Below, one piece after another: positions 37,050 through 49,366 of a stretch of 64,000 nt of DNA (position 1 is its first letter; each line of letters starts with the position of its first letter). Position numbers and translations under genes: made by a program. The notes under the pieces were generated by a model. That model was not told the origin of the DNA. It did no database searches and was given only the letters and a program-made list of their open reading frames with translations. The DNA is from Acorus gramineus (lineage: Eukaryota; Streptophyta; Magnoliopsida; Acorales; Acoraceae), in the NCBI GenBank assembly GCA_030737835.1, contig CM060853.1, positions 22,068,895 to 22,132,894 of the forward strand. Reading direction: 5' to 3'.

Positions 37050-37780
37050 GAATATCAAGCAGCGATAGTAAGAGAGGAGATCACCGTTAATTGACTGAAA
37101 TACCCCTGACTTTTTCTTTATTTAACTGTGTGTCCTGGATCAGGTAGGTTCCGGAAATTCTGATGGTGTGTAGAGGTTAAAAAGGGAAATGTAAAGAGCA
37201 CTGACTCACGCAAGGCCGTTTAAATACGGAGAGTATCGCCTCTCCACCATCCCTCTATATTTTTTTTCTTACCATTTTTTAAATTATATTATACAATATT
37301 ATATAAAAATTTATTAATAAATATTATTATTATTAATCCATTTATATAAAAATTATACTATTAAAAATATCTTATTAAGACCTTTAAAATAAGTCTACTA
37401 TTAAATGATTTTAGAATCATTTTTTAATTAAATAAATAAAATAATTTTTGAATAATCAATTGTATAAGGATTTATTTAAAATCAATTATAAAATAATTTA
37501 ATATTAGTCTCATTTTAAAGGTCTCGATGAGATCTTTCCAACTATAGTACTTTTATTAAAAATAGATTAACGAATCTAAATATACACTAAATTGAATTAA
37601 TTAGTGAATAAATAAAAAAGTGGAAAAAGTGATTTGGAGATGGCCTCCAAATTTGGAGGGTCAAATCCAAATCTCAAAATTTGGAGATGGATATGAAGTG
37701 TGGTTGGAGCACACTATCCTCTAAATTTAGAGATATGGAATGTGGTTGGAGATGCTCTAACCACTCTCCAAATAAGGGCA
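37050..37780. other. AT-rich intergenic DNA with short repeats
   Basis: Very AT-rich. Around 37630-37775 there are repeated 'ttggagatgg' and 'tggttggagatgctc' motifs of the kind found at ends of small plant elements; TIRs and target duplication are not resolved. No gene is seen. Confidence 0.4.
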
Positions 37781-37782
37781 TG

Positions 37783-38146
37783 TTTGGATAGAGGCATACG
37801 CTATTATGAGGTTTATACATATTCTATGAATTGTTGACTTTATTAATAAAATAAGTGATTTTCTGTTTGGTTATTTTTTCAGTTATTCTTGTTAAAAACG
37901 CAATAATAAAGGTTGGAGTGTTTGGTTGATAAATAATAAAATGTGAATAAGATGTAAAAAAGTTTATTTGACATGTGACCTTCATCGATATATAAGAGGT
38001 GATGACATGTGATTTAATAGGTGGATCTCCTTATACCAGTGGAAGAATAATACAATTCCATAAGTGGACTTGGAATACAAATACTAATTTATTCTCACAT
38101 AATTTTGCATAGTTATACCCACTTATTCTCTCTTCCCAAACACCGT
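37783..38146. mobile_element. MITE
   Basis: The left end 'gggcatgtttggatagagg' and the reversed right end 'ggtgtttgggaagagag' form imperfect terminal inverted repeats around 360 bp of AT-rich DNA. The right half matches the partial element at 1-126. No clean target duplication was resolved. Confidence 0.5.
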
Positions 38147-38781
38147 TTTTTTTTATTCTCCTCTACTCAATAGGTACAACACGGTACGACAATTCACAGT
38201 AGATGAAACATATAATATATTGAATAAATGTCTTATCTCATTGTTTTATCAAGTATATATAATGTTTTTGTGTGTATATATATATGCATATGTAATTAAT
38301 TTACATATTTTTTGGTGTATAATATTAAAAAAAGTAAGGTTATAATAAAAATATTTTAAAAATATTTTTTAAAAAACATCTAGGGCTAGCACGCTAGCCC
38401 CATGGGCGGCGGCCCATTGGCCTAGTGGGCCAGCCCCAGCACATTTACATCTCTATATGCTTAGGTATAAAATTTTCATATTTTTTATAAGATAAATGTA
38501 TCTATGTAATTCATCGGATTAAATGTTTTAGTTTTATTTTATAAAAATATATACCTTATTAAATGATGCTTCTAATTTTAAAAATTCAAAACATGTTTAG
38601 ATTGCAAGTGGAGTTAAAAAGTGAACTCTTACTTTTAAATGGGTGTCTGTTTACACCGTCTCCACCACTTTGCACACCAAGAGGGGTGTGAAAATCCAAA
38701 CGAGGGGTTCAAAAAAAAGGCACCCGATTTAAATTCCTCTAATCGTGTTCTGTCGTCCTTTCTTTTGGTCGGGCAGGAGCA

Positions 38782-41700
38782 ATGGAAGGTGAAGAAGCAT
38801 CGCCAACATCAACACTGAACGAGGAGTCGATCTTCGAATCAGTCGGTCCGAACCCTCAATTGTTCATCAATGAAGTCCTGAACTCCGTCGACGACACCGT
38901 CGAAGGCGCTTTCGACTTCTTCCTTCAGTACTCTCTCTCACCCCCCCCCCCCTCCTCCCCTCACATGATCACTTCGTTTCACTGCACAATTTGACAGTCT
39001 CTCTCACTCACTCGTTCACAGGCAGGCATCTACATTGATCGGAGGAGACGCAAACACAGCGAGAAACGACCAATTGAGGCAGGTGAGCTTCGATCCCTCT
39101 GTGGATACGCGTTTTAGGGTTTACAGATGCTTCATTCGATGGCCGGGTTTAGGTGAAGAGAGTGTCTTGAAATTCTTTCTTAATCGCCTGAAAAAATAAA
39201 AAAATCATGAGATTGTAAGAGCAGGGAGTGTCGATTTTCTAATTAACACCATACAAACCGAAACTTACTTACACGGGTTCACTAAGGCACAATATGCAGT
39301 TCTACATGTTAATGACACCTGATTCCAGATAATCATCAAGTACATCTTCCATAAACCATATGTCAATGAGCTTTGTGTGTTAATGAGAATTACATTGCAA
39401 TTTTACACGGGCTTTCTTCACTCCTTTTTTCATTTAAATATCAGCTTGGGATGAAATGTTATGATTTTGCTCTCAAATGAACTGTCAATCCAGCAACGCA
39501 TGGCAGAATGTATGTTCATACATCTGAAATATTTGGGATCCTTTGTGCCTGCTCCATCGCTTGAGAGTTGAGACAATGGGGTCGACTTTAATTCTTGTGG
39601 ATCTTCCCGAGTATAGTTATACATCTGTCGTCACATCGATATTATTATCATCAATTTGGGTAGATAAGCTTCAGTATATCAAGAACCATGATTGTTATCC
39701 ATGCAGGCAAACAGTGTAGCCGTCATATCTGAAATCAAGTAAACTAAATGGGGTTACTTGCTTAATGGTTTCTAATTCTATTAATTATTCCATGAAATCT
39801 AGAATCTTACAATATTCTCTGCATCATGGGTGGATTTGAAGTGCTATATTTAGTCCTTTGGGTGTCACTGCTACTTATTTCTTCTCTGAGAAAGACGTCT
39901 GATGCTGCTTTTCTTTTCAAGGAAAATATGTCTGTGTTTTTGTATGTAATTTGAAAACGCTGGACACTACTCTGTTTTTGTGTAATATGAAATGAGGGAC
40001 ACTAAGGTATTATGAAACCTACAAATGCTCATGGTTGTTATTTTTAACTCATGCAAGTTAGTCCTCAACCTTTTCTTATATATGCTCTGCTCTTATAGGG
40101 TGTTTCGTCTCTTCGTCACACAATTCAACACGTTCTGGACAATCGGCTGGCTATATGGGAAAAATACTGTCTCCAACACTGTTTTGCTGTTCCCAAAGGA
40201 TTCTCTTTCCCCAGAACTGTAGGTTCCTGAGTCTCAAGGAATGGGCTTATCTTTTATTACTGACAACATTTAGCCATTACTCTCTCCTTTCCCTGCATCT
40301 AAAAATTGTACTTTATTTCACATGCATGTTTTGACCCTGTGTTCTTGATGCTAAAATAGCACCATTAAGTCCCACCAAAGAACATGCCCTTGGTGTGGGT
40401 ATTTCAAACATCTCAACAGATATGGATCCCAATAATGCAGTATTTCTTATGCATTTGCATCAGTATATGTATGTAATATCGTTTAATCACTTTTTTTTTG
40501 TTTTTTTGTTTTGAGGAAGGTGGGAATGCACCACATGACATCATGTAATCACACAACAAAATTAATATTACAAAAGTGTAAAATTGCAATTTATTCTTAA
40601 AAACTCAATTGTTTTCGTAGTTAGAGATGCAGCTATTGTTAGAGTGAATGCCGAGGTATCGAAAAACAAGATATCTTGTTTGTTTGGGAAAAATGGTTAT
40701 TCTTCCAGTCTTGGACTGGCTTATTATTTATATTTCAAGAATGTTCTAACTTCTAAAGTTCCTTAGTGGTACTTGACTATGTGTTGGATACTTGGATACA
40801 AGAAACAAAGAATGTAAGATTGTGATGTCTCTCTTTGTGACATACTCCTTTGATGTATAAGCGAGGGCCACACATATTTTTTTTGTGTTTCTGTTCTTTT
40901 TAAGTGGTCGGAGTCTCTTCTATAAACTTGTGAGCCAAGCACTTTATTTAGCCGGATAGCAACTCCCTACTTCAAAAGAGGAAGGAAGGGGGTTCAAATA
41001 CCACTTCTGCTAAGTGTGCAGGTGGCACCAATTTTCCAAGAAAAAAAGGAAAGAAATCTGTATTCAATTTATATTACCTTTTTCCTTTTTCATATTAATG
41101 TGTGATATTTTTCTTCTTCCAAAACAAAAAAAAAGACTCTAGCATGCTTTTATCTTTACCAATTTGTTGTGGACTAGAACCTTTTCTTTTTCCATTCTAG
41201 TGGCTGCTGACCACTGTCTGAAAGAGACATCTGTGATCACATGGAGATGTGTTGTGCACTTGTGTTATACTGTTATGTGTTATATTGCAAATGTGCCACC
41301 TGTTTTTCACTCCTTTTTCACAGTGAAACTTATTGTTTATATGAGGACACACAGACTGGACCAGGCAATCCCAACTGTTCTTATAATCTTCATCTTGATC
41401 CAGATATAAGTGGACTTGTGCAATTGTTTGCATAATGTATGCATCCTTATTAATCTTTAAAACACACTTTTGCAGCAAGACCCTTTGGTTAATGATTTCT
41501 CGCTACACGATGGACTTGATGATGCAGAGCTTGACACAGAATTAGAAGCTTTGAGGGAGAAGCTTTCTGCTGTAAGTTTTTCTCTGGCATGGCATGCTCT
41601 GTGAATGTCAGGTACATGTATGCTTAAAATGCAAGTGGAATCCTCAGGTTGCCAAAGAATCTAAAGAGCTGCATAAAGAGGTACATGCGTTGGAAAAGCA

Positions 41701-42690
41701 GGCTATGGTAACTGTTAACTTTGAAAAGTCTATTGCTGAGGCAATACGGCAACTTGAGGAATCTACAAACGTCATACCCGAAGGTATTCCTGATAACCTC
41801 TGGATTGTGTCAGTGGTCATTCTATAGGTAATATAGTGTTGGATGCTGTCTCACTAGCTCATTTTCTCCAATTTTAGTGTTTGTTTTTAACCATTTTGTA
41901 GATTAAATTGTGGATAAAGTACCCATCAAAAAATTTTGTGGATAAAGTGCTTCATTGATTTAAGGACCATATTTTACAACTCTAAGTTCGCAGTGTACTG
42001 ACAAGTTAGTTACAGTCATGTGGCTTGTATTCACTGTTTTTATATTGATCAACAGAAATTTTGATCTGAAGACTGAAATTATTCATGCATGTCCATATAA
42101 TGTCGTACTTAGCATGTTTGGACAGATTCACTGTTCCTGCTCTTCTCTTTTTTGGTGCCAAGATACGAATTTACACCGGCAATCTTTTGTCATGGTCTTT
42201 TGGTGAATTGCAAATCTAAAGTCTAAACCGTTTCTAAATTCTACACAATTAAAACCCCTGTATACAATATTGGACCATCAAAATTTAATGTAAATTCATT
42301 ATGTCCACATGAGTTGCAAAGCAGAGTTACCATGGTTTGCTCTGTGTACATTTACACCTTTCATGTCTAATGATGGTTGTCCCTTCATGCCTTATAAAAT
42401 CCTGCCAGGGTTGAAGCGAGCAGCCACAGAACTGCGCCAGAAAATGAAGAAACTGGACGATGACAACAGAGAACTGCTGAACAATGTCAGATATTACACT
42501 CCAAATGAAAGCCATTTTCACATTTGTAATGGAGGTAATCTGTGATCTATTTTTTTATTCACCCAAAATGATTTTGGAACTGTTTTTCTTTATGGTCAAT
42601 TTTATGATTCAATTTTTTTTTTATTTTCCAGGACTGAAGGCCAAGCTGGACACATTTCCAGATTTTGTGAACAATTTAAAGGGCTCATGA
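38782..42690 (+). CDS. MIS12: Kinetochore protein MIS12 homologue
   Basis: MIS12 is a subunit of the MIND/MIS12 complex that links centromeric chromatin to the outer kinetochore. Seven exons: 38782-38927, 39022-39082, 40099-40218, 41476-41571, 41648-41783, 42409-42534, 42632-42690. Together they give 744 nt, 247 residues and a TGA stop, with all GT-AG junctions in phase. Family signatures are NPQLFINEVLNSVDD at the N-terminus, QQASTL across the first junction, VLDNRLAIWEKYCLQHCFAV in exon 3, and Lys/Glu-rich coiled-coil segments in exons 4-6. The length is close to Arabidopsis MIS12 (about 240). The poly-C run at 38940 lies in intron 1. The last two exons are the least conserved, so their boundaries are less certain. 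Neighbours are unrelated. Confidence 0.9.
40930..41045 (+). mobile_element. tRNA-derived SINE-like element in MIS12 intron 3
   Basis: An A-box-like 'tttagccggatagc' (about 40947-40960) and B-box-like 'ggttcaaatac' (40991-41001), followed about 40 bp later by an A-rich tail (41039-41055). No TSD was identified. Confidence 0.45.
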
Positions 42691-43435
42691 GTACGTGATT
42701 CTATGTGATCTCTCATCATGAACTGATGCATTTCTTTTGAGTTTTCTTTGAGTGCATGCACGTCCATGCCTCCATTATTTGTTTCTGTTGGTTTCCAAAC
42801 AATCAATGTAACCATATTTGTGCCTGTAATATCCACTATTCCACTATATATTTCAGTATATATGTTCCATCTTTATCATTTCATTTTGAGCGTTGTTACG
42901 CTCAATTATTTTTATAATACCAAATGTAGTCTCAAGTACCCACGTGAATCCTTTTCACTCGTTGTATATACCTCATTAAAAAAATTTCACATTTTTTTTT
43001 ATAGATTATATGTTATTCAGTTCATTGGAGTATATACTTTTTTATCTTTACATAAGTACATACCTCATCAGAGAGTTAAATGATTTTGAAAAGTGTAAAA
43101 AATTTCGTCTCACTTTACATGAGCAGATTGAAACTGCATTTGAATCAAGAACATCTGATATCCAGCCCATATTGACAACATTATGTCAGAGATAATAATC
43201 TACATCCAAACATTGACAAAAGGGTGACATCTATTTATTTCCTCGTGAAAAACAGAACATCACAGAGAAGTCCAACACAAAAACTGATGATCAAAAACCC
43301 ACTCACAGAGATCAGCTCACACAGGAGAGACCAACTACAGGAGACCCAAAAAAAAAAAAACCAGAAATAGAAAAACAGAATCAATCCATGATAAAAAGAC
43401 AAACGAATCATCTAAAACACAAAATCCATTGATCT

Positions 43436-43827
43436 TCACTTCTTGTTCATCCCCATGGCATCCTTCATGGTATCAGCAGCTCCCTGTGCCTTGTTCTTCA
43501 CTTGCTCTCCAGCCTAACCAAAAAAAAAAAAATACAATTGGAAATATATCAAATTCATCAATCTTCACCAATACTAATTAAAAAAAAGACAGAAATGTGG
43601 GTTTATGATTATACATTCTGCATGGAGTCCTTGCAAGACTGGGCAGCATTGGTGGCCTTATCAGCAATCTGATCCTTCTTAACCTGACATGAACACAAAC
43701 CCATTCATATATCAAAGGAGAGATCGATCACATAAAAACATTGAAAAACAACACAATCAGTACTTACGTCGGCCTGGCCCTTCATCTCGCCGGCCTTGAA
43801 CCTCATGTCCTGTGAGTTGGCAGACAT
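43436..43827 (-). CDS. KIN/LEA-like stress protein, copy A (68 aa)
   Basis: Three exons, 43768-43827, 43615-43683 and 43436-43513, give 68 residues with GT-AG introns in phase. The protein is small, hydrophilic and rich in Ala, Lys, Asp and Met. It has repeated amphipathic units (FKAGEMKGQAD, IADKATNAAQSCKDSMQ, AGEQVKNKAQGAADTMKDAM) and ends GMNKK, the pattern of plant KIN1/KIN2-type cold- and ABA-responsive or pollen-coat-like proteins. No signal peptide or membrane segment is present. The encoded protein is identical to copy B at 45475-45863 on the opposite strand. A membrane- or protein-protecting role is inferred from the family only. Confidence 0.9.
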
Positions 43828-43915
43828 TCTTTCTTTTCTTTTCTTTTTTTGTTCTTCTTCACTTAACTTTGATGAATAGCTTGGCAATGGTGACCAATTG
43901 TTGTCATCTTTGGCT

Positions 43916-43925
43916 GTATTTATAG
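43916..43925 (-). promoter_or_regulatory. TATA box of gene A
   Basis: Minus strand reads CTATAAATAC about 90 bp upstream of the ATG; the same box is found upstream of copy B. Confidence 0.7.
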
Positions 43926-43985
43926 TTGGTGTTGGTCCATGTTCAGGTAGACATCTGTGGCTAGACAGGTTTCGCGGGCTCTTGA

Positions 43986-43991
43986 CACGTG
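43986..43991 (-). promoter_or_regulatory. G-box/ABRE core of gene A
   Basis: CACGTG within ACACGTGT, about 160 bp upstream of the gene A ATG. G-boxes of this type bind ABF/bZIP factors in ABA- and cold-responsive genes. The matching place in copy B reads CATGTG. Confidence 0.6.
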
Positions 43992-44064
43992 TTATGGGGA
44001 ATGTTTCGTTGGAGGAGGTGATTCATTCAGAATGACGTGTGAGTGAGAGAGGGACTTTAACATC

Positions 44065-44504
44065 GGGTAAAATGCATTTTGACCCCCCTCAGGTTTGCAA
44101 AACCTGTAGACAGCCCCTATAGTTTTGCACTTGACACCCCTATGGCCCTATCAATTAAATTGCATGGTAACATAATGAAAATGATAACATGAGAAATACA
44201 GTTTACTTTAAATGTATGAATGTTTTATATTAATTAAAATATATGAATGTTAATTTGAGATATAAGAATGTTATTTAATTCTTAAAATGTATGGAGATCA
44301 AGAGATTAAATCATGGGGAGCATAATTTTTCAAAATAAAAAATGTTACCATTTTTATAGTTTAATTTAATGAGTATATGGTAGGGGGTGTAAGAGTATAT
44401 TTTTAAATTATGGGGAGTGAACTTGCAGAAGACTTACAGGTTCTAATTTAATGAGGAGTATATACCTGAGTGTTTCTGCAGGTAAACTACAAGCATTTTA
44501 CCCC
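44065..44504. mobile_element. Non-autonomous element with GGGTAAAATGC inverted ends
   Basis: Left end gggtaaaatgc (44065-44075), right end gcattttacccc (44493-44504), AT-rich interior. The outer flank of the right end (44505-44590) recurs reversed at about 46535-46650, next to a related end at 46650. Superfamily unknown. Confidence 0.55.
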
Positions 44505-45380
44505 TTAATTTCACGTGCATTTCACATGAAATAATTTGTTCAATTCCAGTTGAACAAAAAAAATAAGTAGAAACCTCATGTTTATACTAGATCAATGATC
44601 CTTCTTCCAAAAAAAAAAAAAAAATACTGTGACCCATTCAAATATTCAAACAACAAACCTTATCTTATTTAATCGTGATTTATGATTAACAAGATTTAAA
44701 AAATATTTTTGTGAATATTTTGTTAGAGATTGTGAGTCATTTATGTAATTTTTTACCAAATAATATTAATGATATCATCAAATCAATTTTTAGAAAATAT
44801 TTATCACATATTTTTTTTATCTTTTCTTCAAAAAAAATATTTAAGAATATTTATTAACTCTAAACTTCTCTTAAAATGTGTGTCATCTTTCCAAATATGT
44901 TTAAATGATGTTTTTCCATGTATTTTAAAATATTTGTCTTATCTTTTTTTATATAAAAAAATATATTTTAATTCAAATAAACATATTTTATATGATTTTA
45001 AATATTATACTATTTATTCTGATTTAACACTATTTAATATTTTTGATGTATCATATAAATTGTAATCTTTAATATTTATGTAAAAAAATATCATAAATAA
45101 AACTTTCACAAACAAAAGATGTCACGGAAAACAACGGTGTACCTTCTTTTTAGCCTGATCCTAAAATCAGGATTTTAAGGCACTTATGGAAAACATTCCC
45201 CATTCACCATGATTTTAGGAGACAACCAAACATTGCTTTATGATTACTTTTTCCGAAAACTAATGCAACTAGTTTTACATCAAAACAAACACATGTGAAA
45301 CATTCCCCGTAACATGTGTCACGAGCCCCGCAAAATCTGTCTAGCCACAGATGTCTACCTGAACATGGACCAACACCAAC

Positions 45381-45387
45381 TATAAAT
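45381..45387 (+). promoter_or_regulatory. TATA box of gene B
   Basis: TATAAAT about 90 bp upstream of the gene B ATG, conserved with gene A. Confidence 0.7.
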
Positions 45388-45474
45388 ACAGCCAAAGATG
45401 ACAACAATTGGTCACCATTGCCAAGCTATTCATCAAAGTTAAGTGAAGAAGAACAAAAAAAAAGAAAAGAAAGA

Positions 45475-45863
45475 ATGTCTGCCAACTCACAGGACATGAG
45501 GTTCAAGGCCGGCGAGATGAAGGGCCAGGCCGACGTAAGTACTGATTGTGTTGTTTTTCAATGTTTTTATGTGATCGATCTCTCCTTTGATATATGAATG
45601 GGTTTGTGTTCATGTCAGGTTAAGAAGGATCAGATTGCTGATAAGGCCACCAATGCTGCCCAGTCTTGCAAGGACTCCATGCAGAATGTATAATCCATAA
45701 ACCCACATTTCTGTCTTTTTTTTATTATTATTGGTGAAGATTGATGAATTTGATATATTTTCAATTGTATTTTTTTTTTTGTTAGGCTGGAGAGCAAGTG
45801 AAGAACAAGGCACAGGGAGCTGCTGATACCATGAAGGATGCCATGGGGATGAACAAGAAGTGA
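45475..45863 (+). CDS. KIN/LEA-like stress protein, copy B (68 aa)
   Basis: Exons 45475-45534, 45619-45687 and 45786-45863 encode the same 68 residues as copy A (43436-43827, minus); the coding bases I compared are identical in all three exons. The introns differ only by small changes, so the duplication is recent or kept similar by gene conversion. Upstream, the G-box of copy A is replaced by CATGTG (45313-45318). Downstream, the 3' flank carries a 259-bp insertion with an internal TATA-like and poly(A)-like segment. Both copies look intact. Whether both are expressed cannot be told from sequence. Confidence 0.9.
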
Positions 45864-45959
45864 AGATCAATGGATTTTGTGTTTTAGATGATTAGTCTTT
45901 TTATGATGGGTTGATTCTGTTTTTTTTTTTTTTTTTTTTTAAGTGTTTCATGTAGGTGG

Positions 45960-46218
45960 TATTAAGAATAAAGAGTTTGACTCAGTTGTAATAGATAAGA
46001 TTAAATCTCAACAGAAAGATTTAGTCAATAAACTTTGTTGAGATTTGTATCTATGTTATTTCACTATAAATAGATCTTATGTAATTTCTTTATTAGATCA
46101 ATAAAAAACAGAGATGTAGTCCTCCGTATATTTGTTCCCTTTCTCTTGTCTCTCTTTTCTCTGCATCTTTTATATTTATCTTAGATTTAGATTTATCTTA
46201 GAGATTTAGGTTTTCTAC
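45960..46218. mobile_element. LTR-like insertion in the 3' flank of gene B
   Basis: Absent from arm 1 and flanked by ggtgg at 45955-45959 and 46219-46223. Inside are ctataaatag (near 46071) and AATAAAAAA (near 46100), an arrangement seen in short Copia-type LTRs. The ends do not show the usual TG...CA, so the class is uncertain. Confidence 0.5.
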
Positions 46219-46649
46219 GGTGGTCTCTCCTGTGTGAGCTGATCTGCGTGTCTTGGTTTTTTAGCATCAGTTTTTGTGTTGGACTTCTCTGTGATGTTCT
46301 GTTTTTCATGAAGAGGAAATAAATAGATGTCACCCATTTGTCACTGCATGTTTGGATGTAGATTATATCTATGACATAATATTGTCAATCTGGGTTGGAT
46401 ATCAGATGCTCTTGATTCAAATGCAATTGGGGCTGGCTGGACATATCATTTTTCTCTCCCTTAATTCCCTTGTGAGCTTGAGCATGTCCAAGAGAATTCC
46501 TTGGCACTAGGCATAAAGTGGTTGAATTTGGATTATTGATAAACTAACTATACTGAACAGTATATAAACATGAGGTTTAATTTCTACTTTTTTTTTTTCA
46601 ACTAACTGGAATTAAACAAATTACGTCACTGAATTGCACGTGAAATTAA

Positions 46650-47000
46650 GGGTAAAATACATGTACACCCCCTGAATTTGTAAAACCTCCATAAACACTT
46701 CCAATATATTTTAAAAATATACACTTACACAGTTACACCATTTATTATAATTTAAAAAATACACACTTACACCCCTTACTTTATACTCTTTATTAAATTG
46801 TAAAAATGGTAACATAAAAGTTTTATTTTACCATTCAAAATAATATTTGATACTTATATCCATACATTTTAAGTAATAAAAAATATTCTTACATGTCTAA
46901 TCAACATTAGTATATCTTAATTAATATAAATTATTCATACATTTCAATTTTCAAGTAATAATATTTCTCATGTTATTGTTTTCAATCTATTTATTATACT
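46650..47000. mobile_element. Partial element related to 44065-44504
   Basis: Starts gggtaaaatac and continues with 'caccccctga', like the left end of the element at 44065, followed by AT-rich sequence. The far end is not resolved. Confidence 0.4.
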
Positions 47001-47299
47001 AAGTGAACGTGTTTAAGTTTTCAAGTCCGTTTCTTTGTAATATTTTTATTTCCTAATTTACCGTTAATTATTAATTATATTTTATTTTAGATTAAGATTA
47101 ATAATGAAAATATATTTTTATTAGTTTTATATTGAGATAAAGATAAAAAAATCTATCTATTTATATATGTGTATATATAAAAATTAGATAATATCATATT
47201 CATATCCACCAAATTAATCTTAATATTTTAAATGATTTTTTTAAGATATATTGAATGAATGTTGGTTATCGTGCCACATCATTATATTTATTTTTTTTG

Positions 47300-47480
47300 T
47301 TATTATTTTTTAGGAAAAAATTTATATAACTCCATGTAAACTTACAAAAATCGGTAAAAATTCCTATAAAATCGATAAATCTTTTATAAAAAATTGATAT
47401 AACTCTCTAAAAATTTGTGAAAATCAGTAAAGGTTCCTATAAAATCAATAAATCCCTACAAGTCTCTGTATTTTTAGAAA
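47300..47480. repeat. Degenerate tandem repeat / element end
   Basis: Two related units with 'atataactc', 'aaaatcngtaaa' and 'ttcctataaaatc'. The start resembles the left end of the candidate element at 55905. Confidence 0.4.
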
Positions 47481-48656
47481 AATATTGTTTTAATCCCTTC
47501 CATCACCCTCACTATTCAAGCTTGTGGTTAACCCTAACTACACTTGACTGATTACCAAGATGCTCTTCATACATATAGACATTTCAGACACTGTTTTTCT
47601 CCTCTCGCCCCTGCGCAACACCATCCACGAGTGCTCAGGAGGCTATACATAAAAGGTGATGAAATCTTCTGTTAGAAACATATTGACCCTGTGTGAAGCA
47701 ATCAAAACATACTCACATAATTAGTACAGAAATGTTGAACTTGTGTAATTTTTAAAGTAAAGACAACTTCGTTAAAGTGAGTTTTTGTCAATTATGTAAT
47801 ATTTTATTATTGGTTGCATAGGTACACAAACTGATGAAATTCTATCAGTGTTTGGACTCATCAATATTGTTGGTCCCACGTAAAAAAAAAAACACATGTC
47901 CAACATTATTCCAAAACGTGGACAGTCAAAATCTAAGCGTTGGCATCCCATGGTGTTGGATTCTATCGGTAGTGACAAAAAAACACTATTATTTTGAACG
48001 GCGTTGGTACACTCAGTTTTTATTGCAGTTTAAAATACAGTTTTATAATCTATTGTAAGATATAGTTCGGCTTAGATTTTTCAAAAAAATCATTAAATAT
48101 AGAGAATTCAATGTTTTTTTTGTTTTTTGAAAAGAAAAACTACAGATAATTATATAAGGACTTGTAACAATAATAGCCGTCCGATCTAGATTTCTGATGG
48201 CGGACGTCCTCCCAAGTGAAACTTTCTTCAATGGACGGATCCCCAACAATAGCCGTCTGATCTATCAATGAGGGGATTTCAAGATTAATTGGGAACACCA
48301 ATCCCCACCATACAAATTAAGCAAGTAATGTCAGATCTCCAGATCAAACGGTCAAAAAATTGTGAAACAATTCCTTTGACAACAGTAATCATTGTTACCA
48401 AACTAGATTACGTTGGTATTATTTAAACTATAAAATAGAATAACTATGTTATCATAAAATCTAATATCTAGATGAGTAACACTCAACTTCAATATTGTTT
48501 ATGAATATAGTTTTTTATATATTTATGTGATTTTTAAATAGATTTTGATTATAAACTTGATTCATTTATACAAAATTTTATTTAGTGCATCAAACATAAA
48601 TTTTTTTTTTTTTTTTTTATCAAAAGTTAATTCAACCCACCCCAAAATTATTTCCT

Positions 48657-48940
48657 GGTTCTGCCCTGGTTCTATATACCCCATTAGAAATTCGGTGTAG
48701 CATATACATCGTTAGACGATAACAATGTAAATATTTCATTAAATTTTTTCTTATACTTACTAAAAATATGTTCATTCAATTTGAAATAGAGTGATTTACA
48801 TTTTTTTATCAAAGCGTATGCTTTATTAAATGATATTTACTATTTAAAAATAATAATAACATGTGTGGTCTGAGTTTTAAACTGTAAAAATGCTCGATGG
48901 GGACATCCGATGGTTTATATTATCTTAAAAAAAAAACACC
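48657..48940 (+). repeat. Dispersed repeat family R, copy 1
   Basis: Shares an ordered series with copies at 49055 and 57470: 'ccNNattagaaatNc', 'tatacNtcgtta', 'attcatttNa', 'gatttacattttttta' and 'gatatttactatttaaaa'. Class unknown; no coding. Confidence 0.5.
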
Positions 48941-49054
48941 ATTGGATGCTCACGCTTGGATTTCAATACTACTAAGCTCTTCTCATTCCAGTGATAAAAT
49001 TAAAAGTTGGGTATTGCTACACTAATTTTTTTTTTTTAAGTCCAAAATACAGTA

Positions 49055-49245
49055 CTGTCTTGTTAGAAATCCAATGAAGCATATACCTCGTTAATCATTG
49101 TATATACCTTATTAAATATTTTCTTACACTTATTATAAATATATTCATTTAACTCGAAATGAATCGATATACATTTTTTTATTAAAATATATAAATGATT
49201 AGGTGATATTTACTATTTAAAAAAAATAAAAATTGGATTCGAAAT
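49055..49245 (+). repeat. Dispersed repeat family R, copy 2
   Basis: Same motif order as copy 1, ending near 'gatatttactatttaaaa'. It lies about 330 bp upstream of the stress gene C ATG. Confidence 0.5.
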
Positions 49246-49366
49246 GGGCCGGGATCCGAGGTTGTCCGGGTAACCAGTTTACAAGCACTTCTCCCGTTTG
49301 AACAGGGAACGGTTAATTACCCGGACAACAACATACATGATCCGCTCCCTCAGGTCCCTCCTTCAC

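Larger units (their letters stand above)
43130..44006. repeat. Inverted-duplication arm 1 (contains stress gene A)
   Basis: Near-identical in reverse complement to 45299-46430, apart from small indels and the insertion 45960-46218 in the other arm. It covers promoter, exons, introns and 3' flank of the 68-residue gene. Confidence 0.85.
45299..46430. repeat. Inverted-duplication arm 2 (contains stress gene B)
   Basis: Reverse-complement partner of 43130-44006, about 1.3 kb away from it. It is longer because of the 259-bp insertion at 45960-46218. Confidence 0.85.

Noticed and set aside
45316-45474. Upstream extension of stress gene B
   Set aside because: It covers the TATA box and 5' UTR; the start at 45475 matches the conserved exon 1 of gene A.
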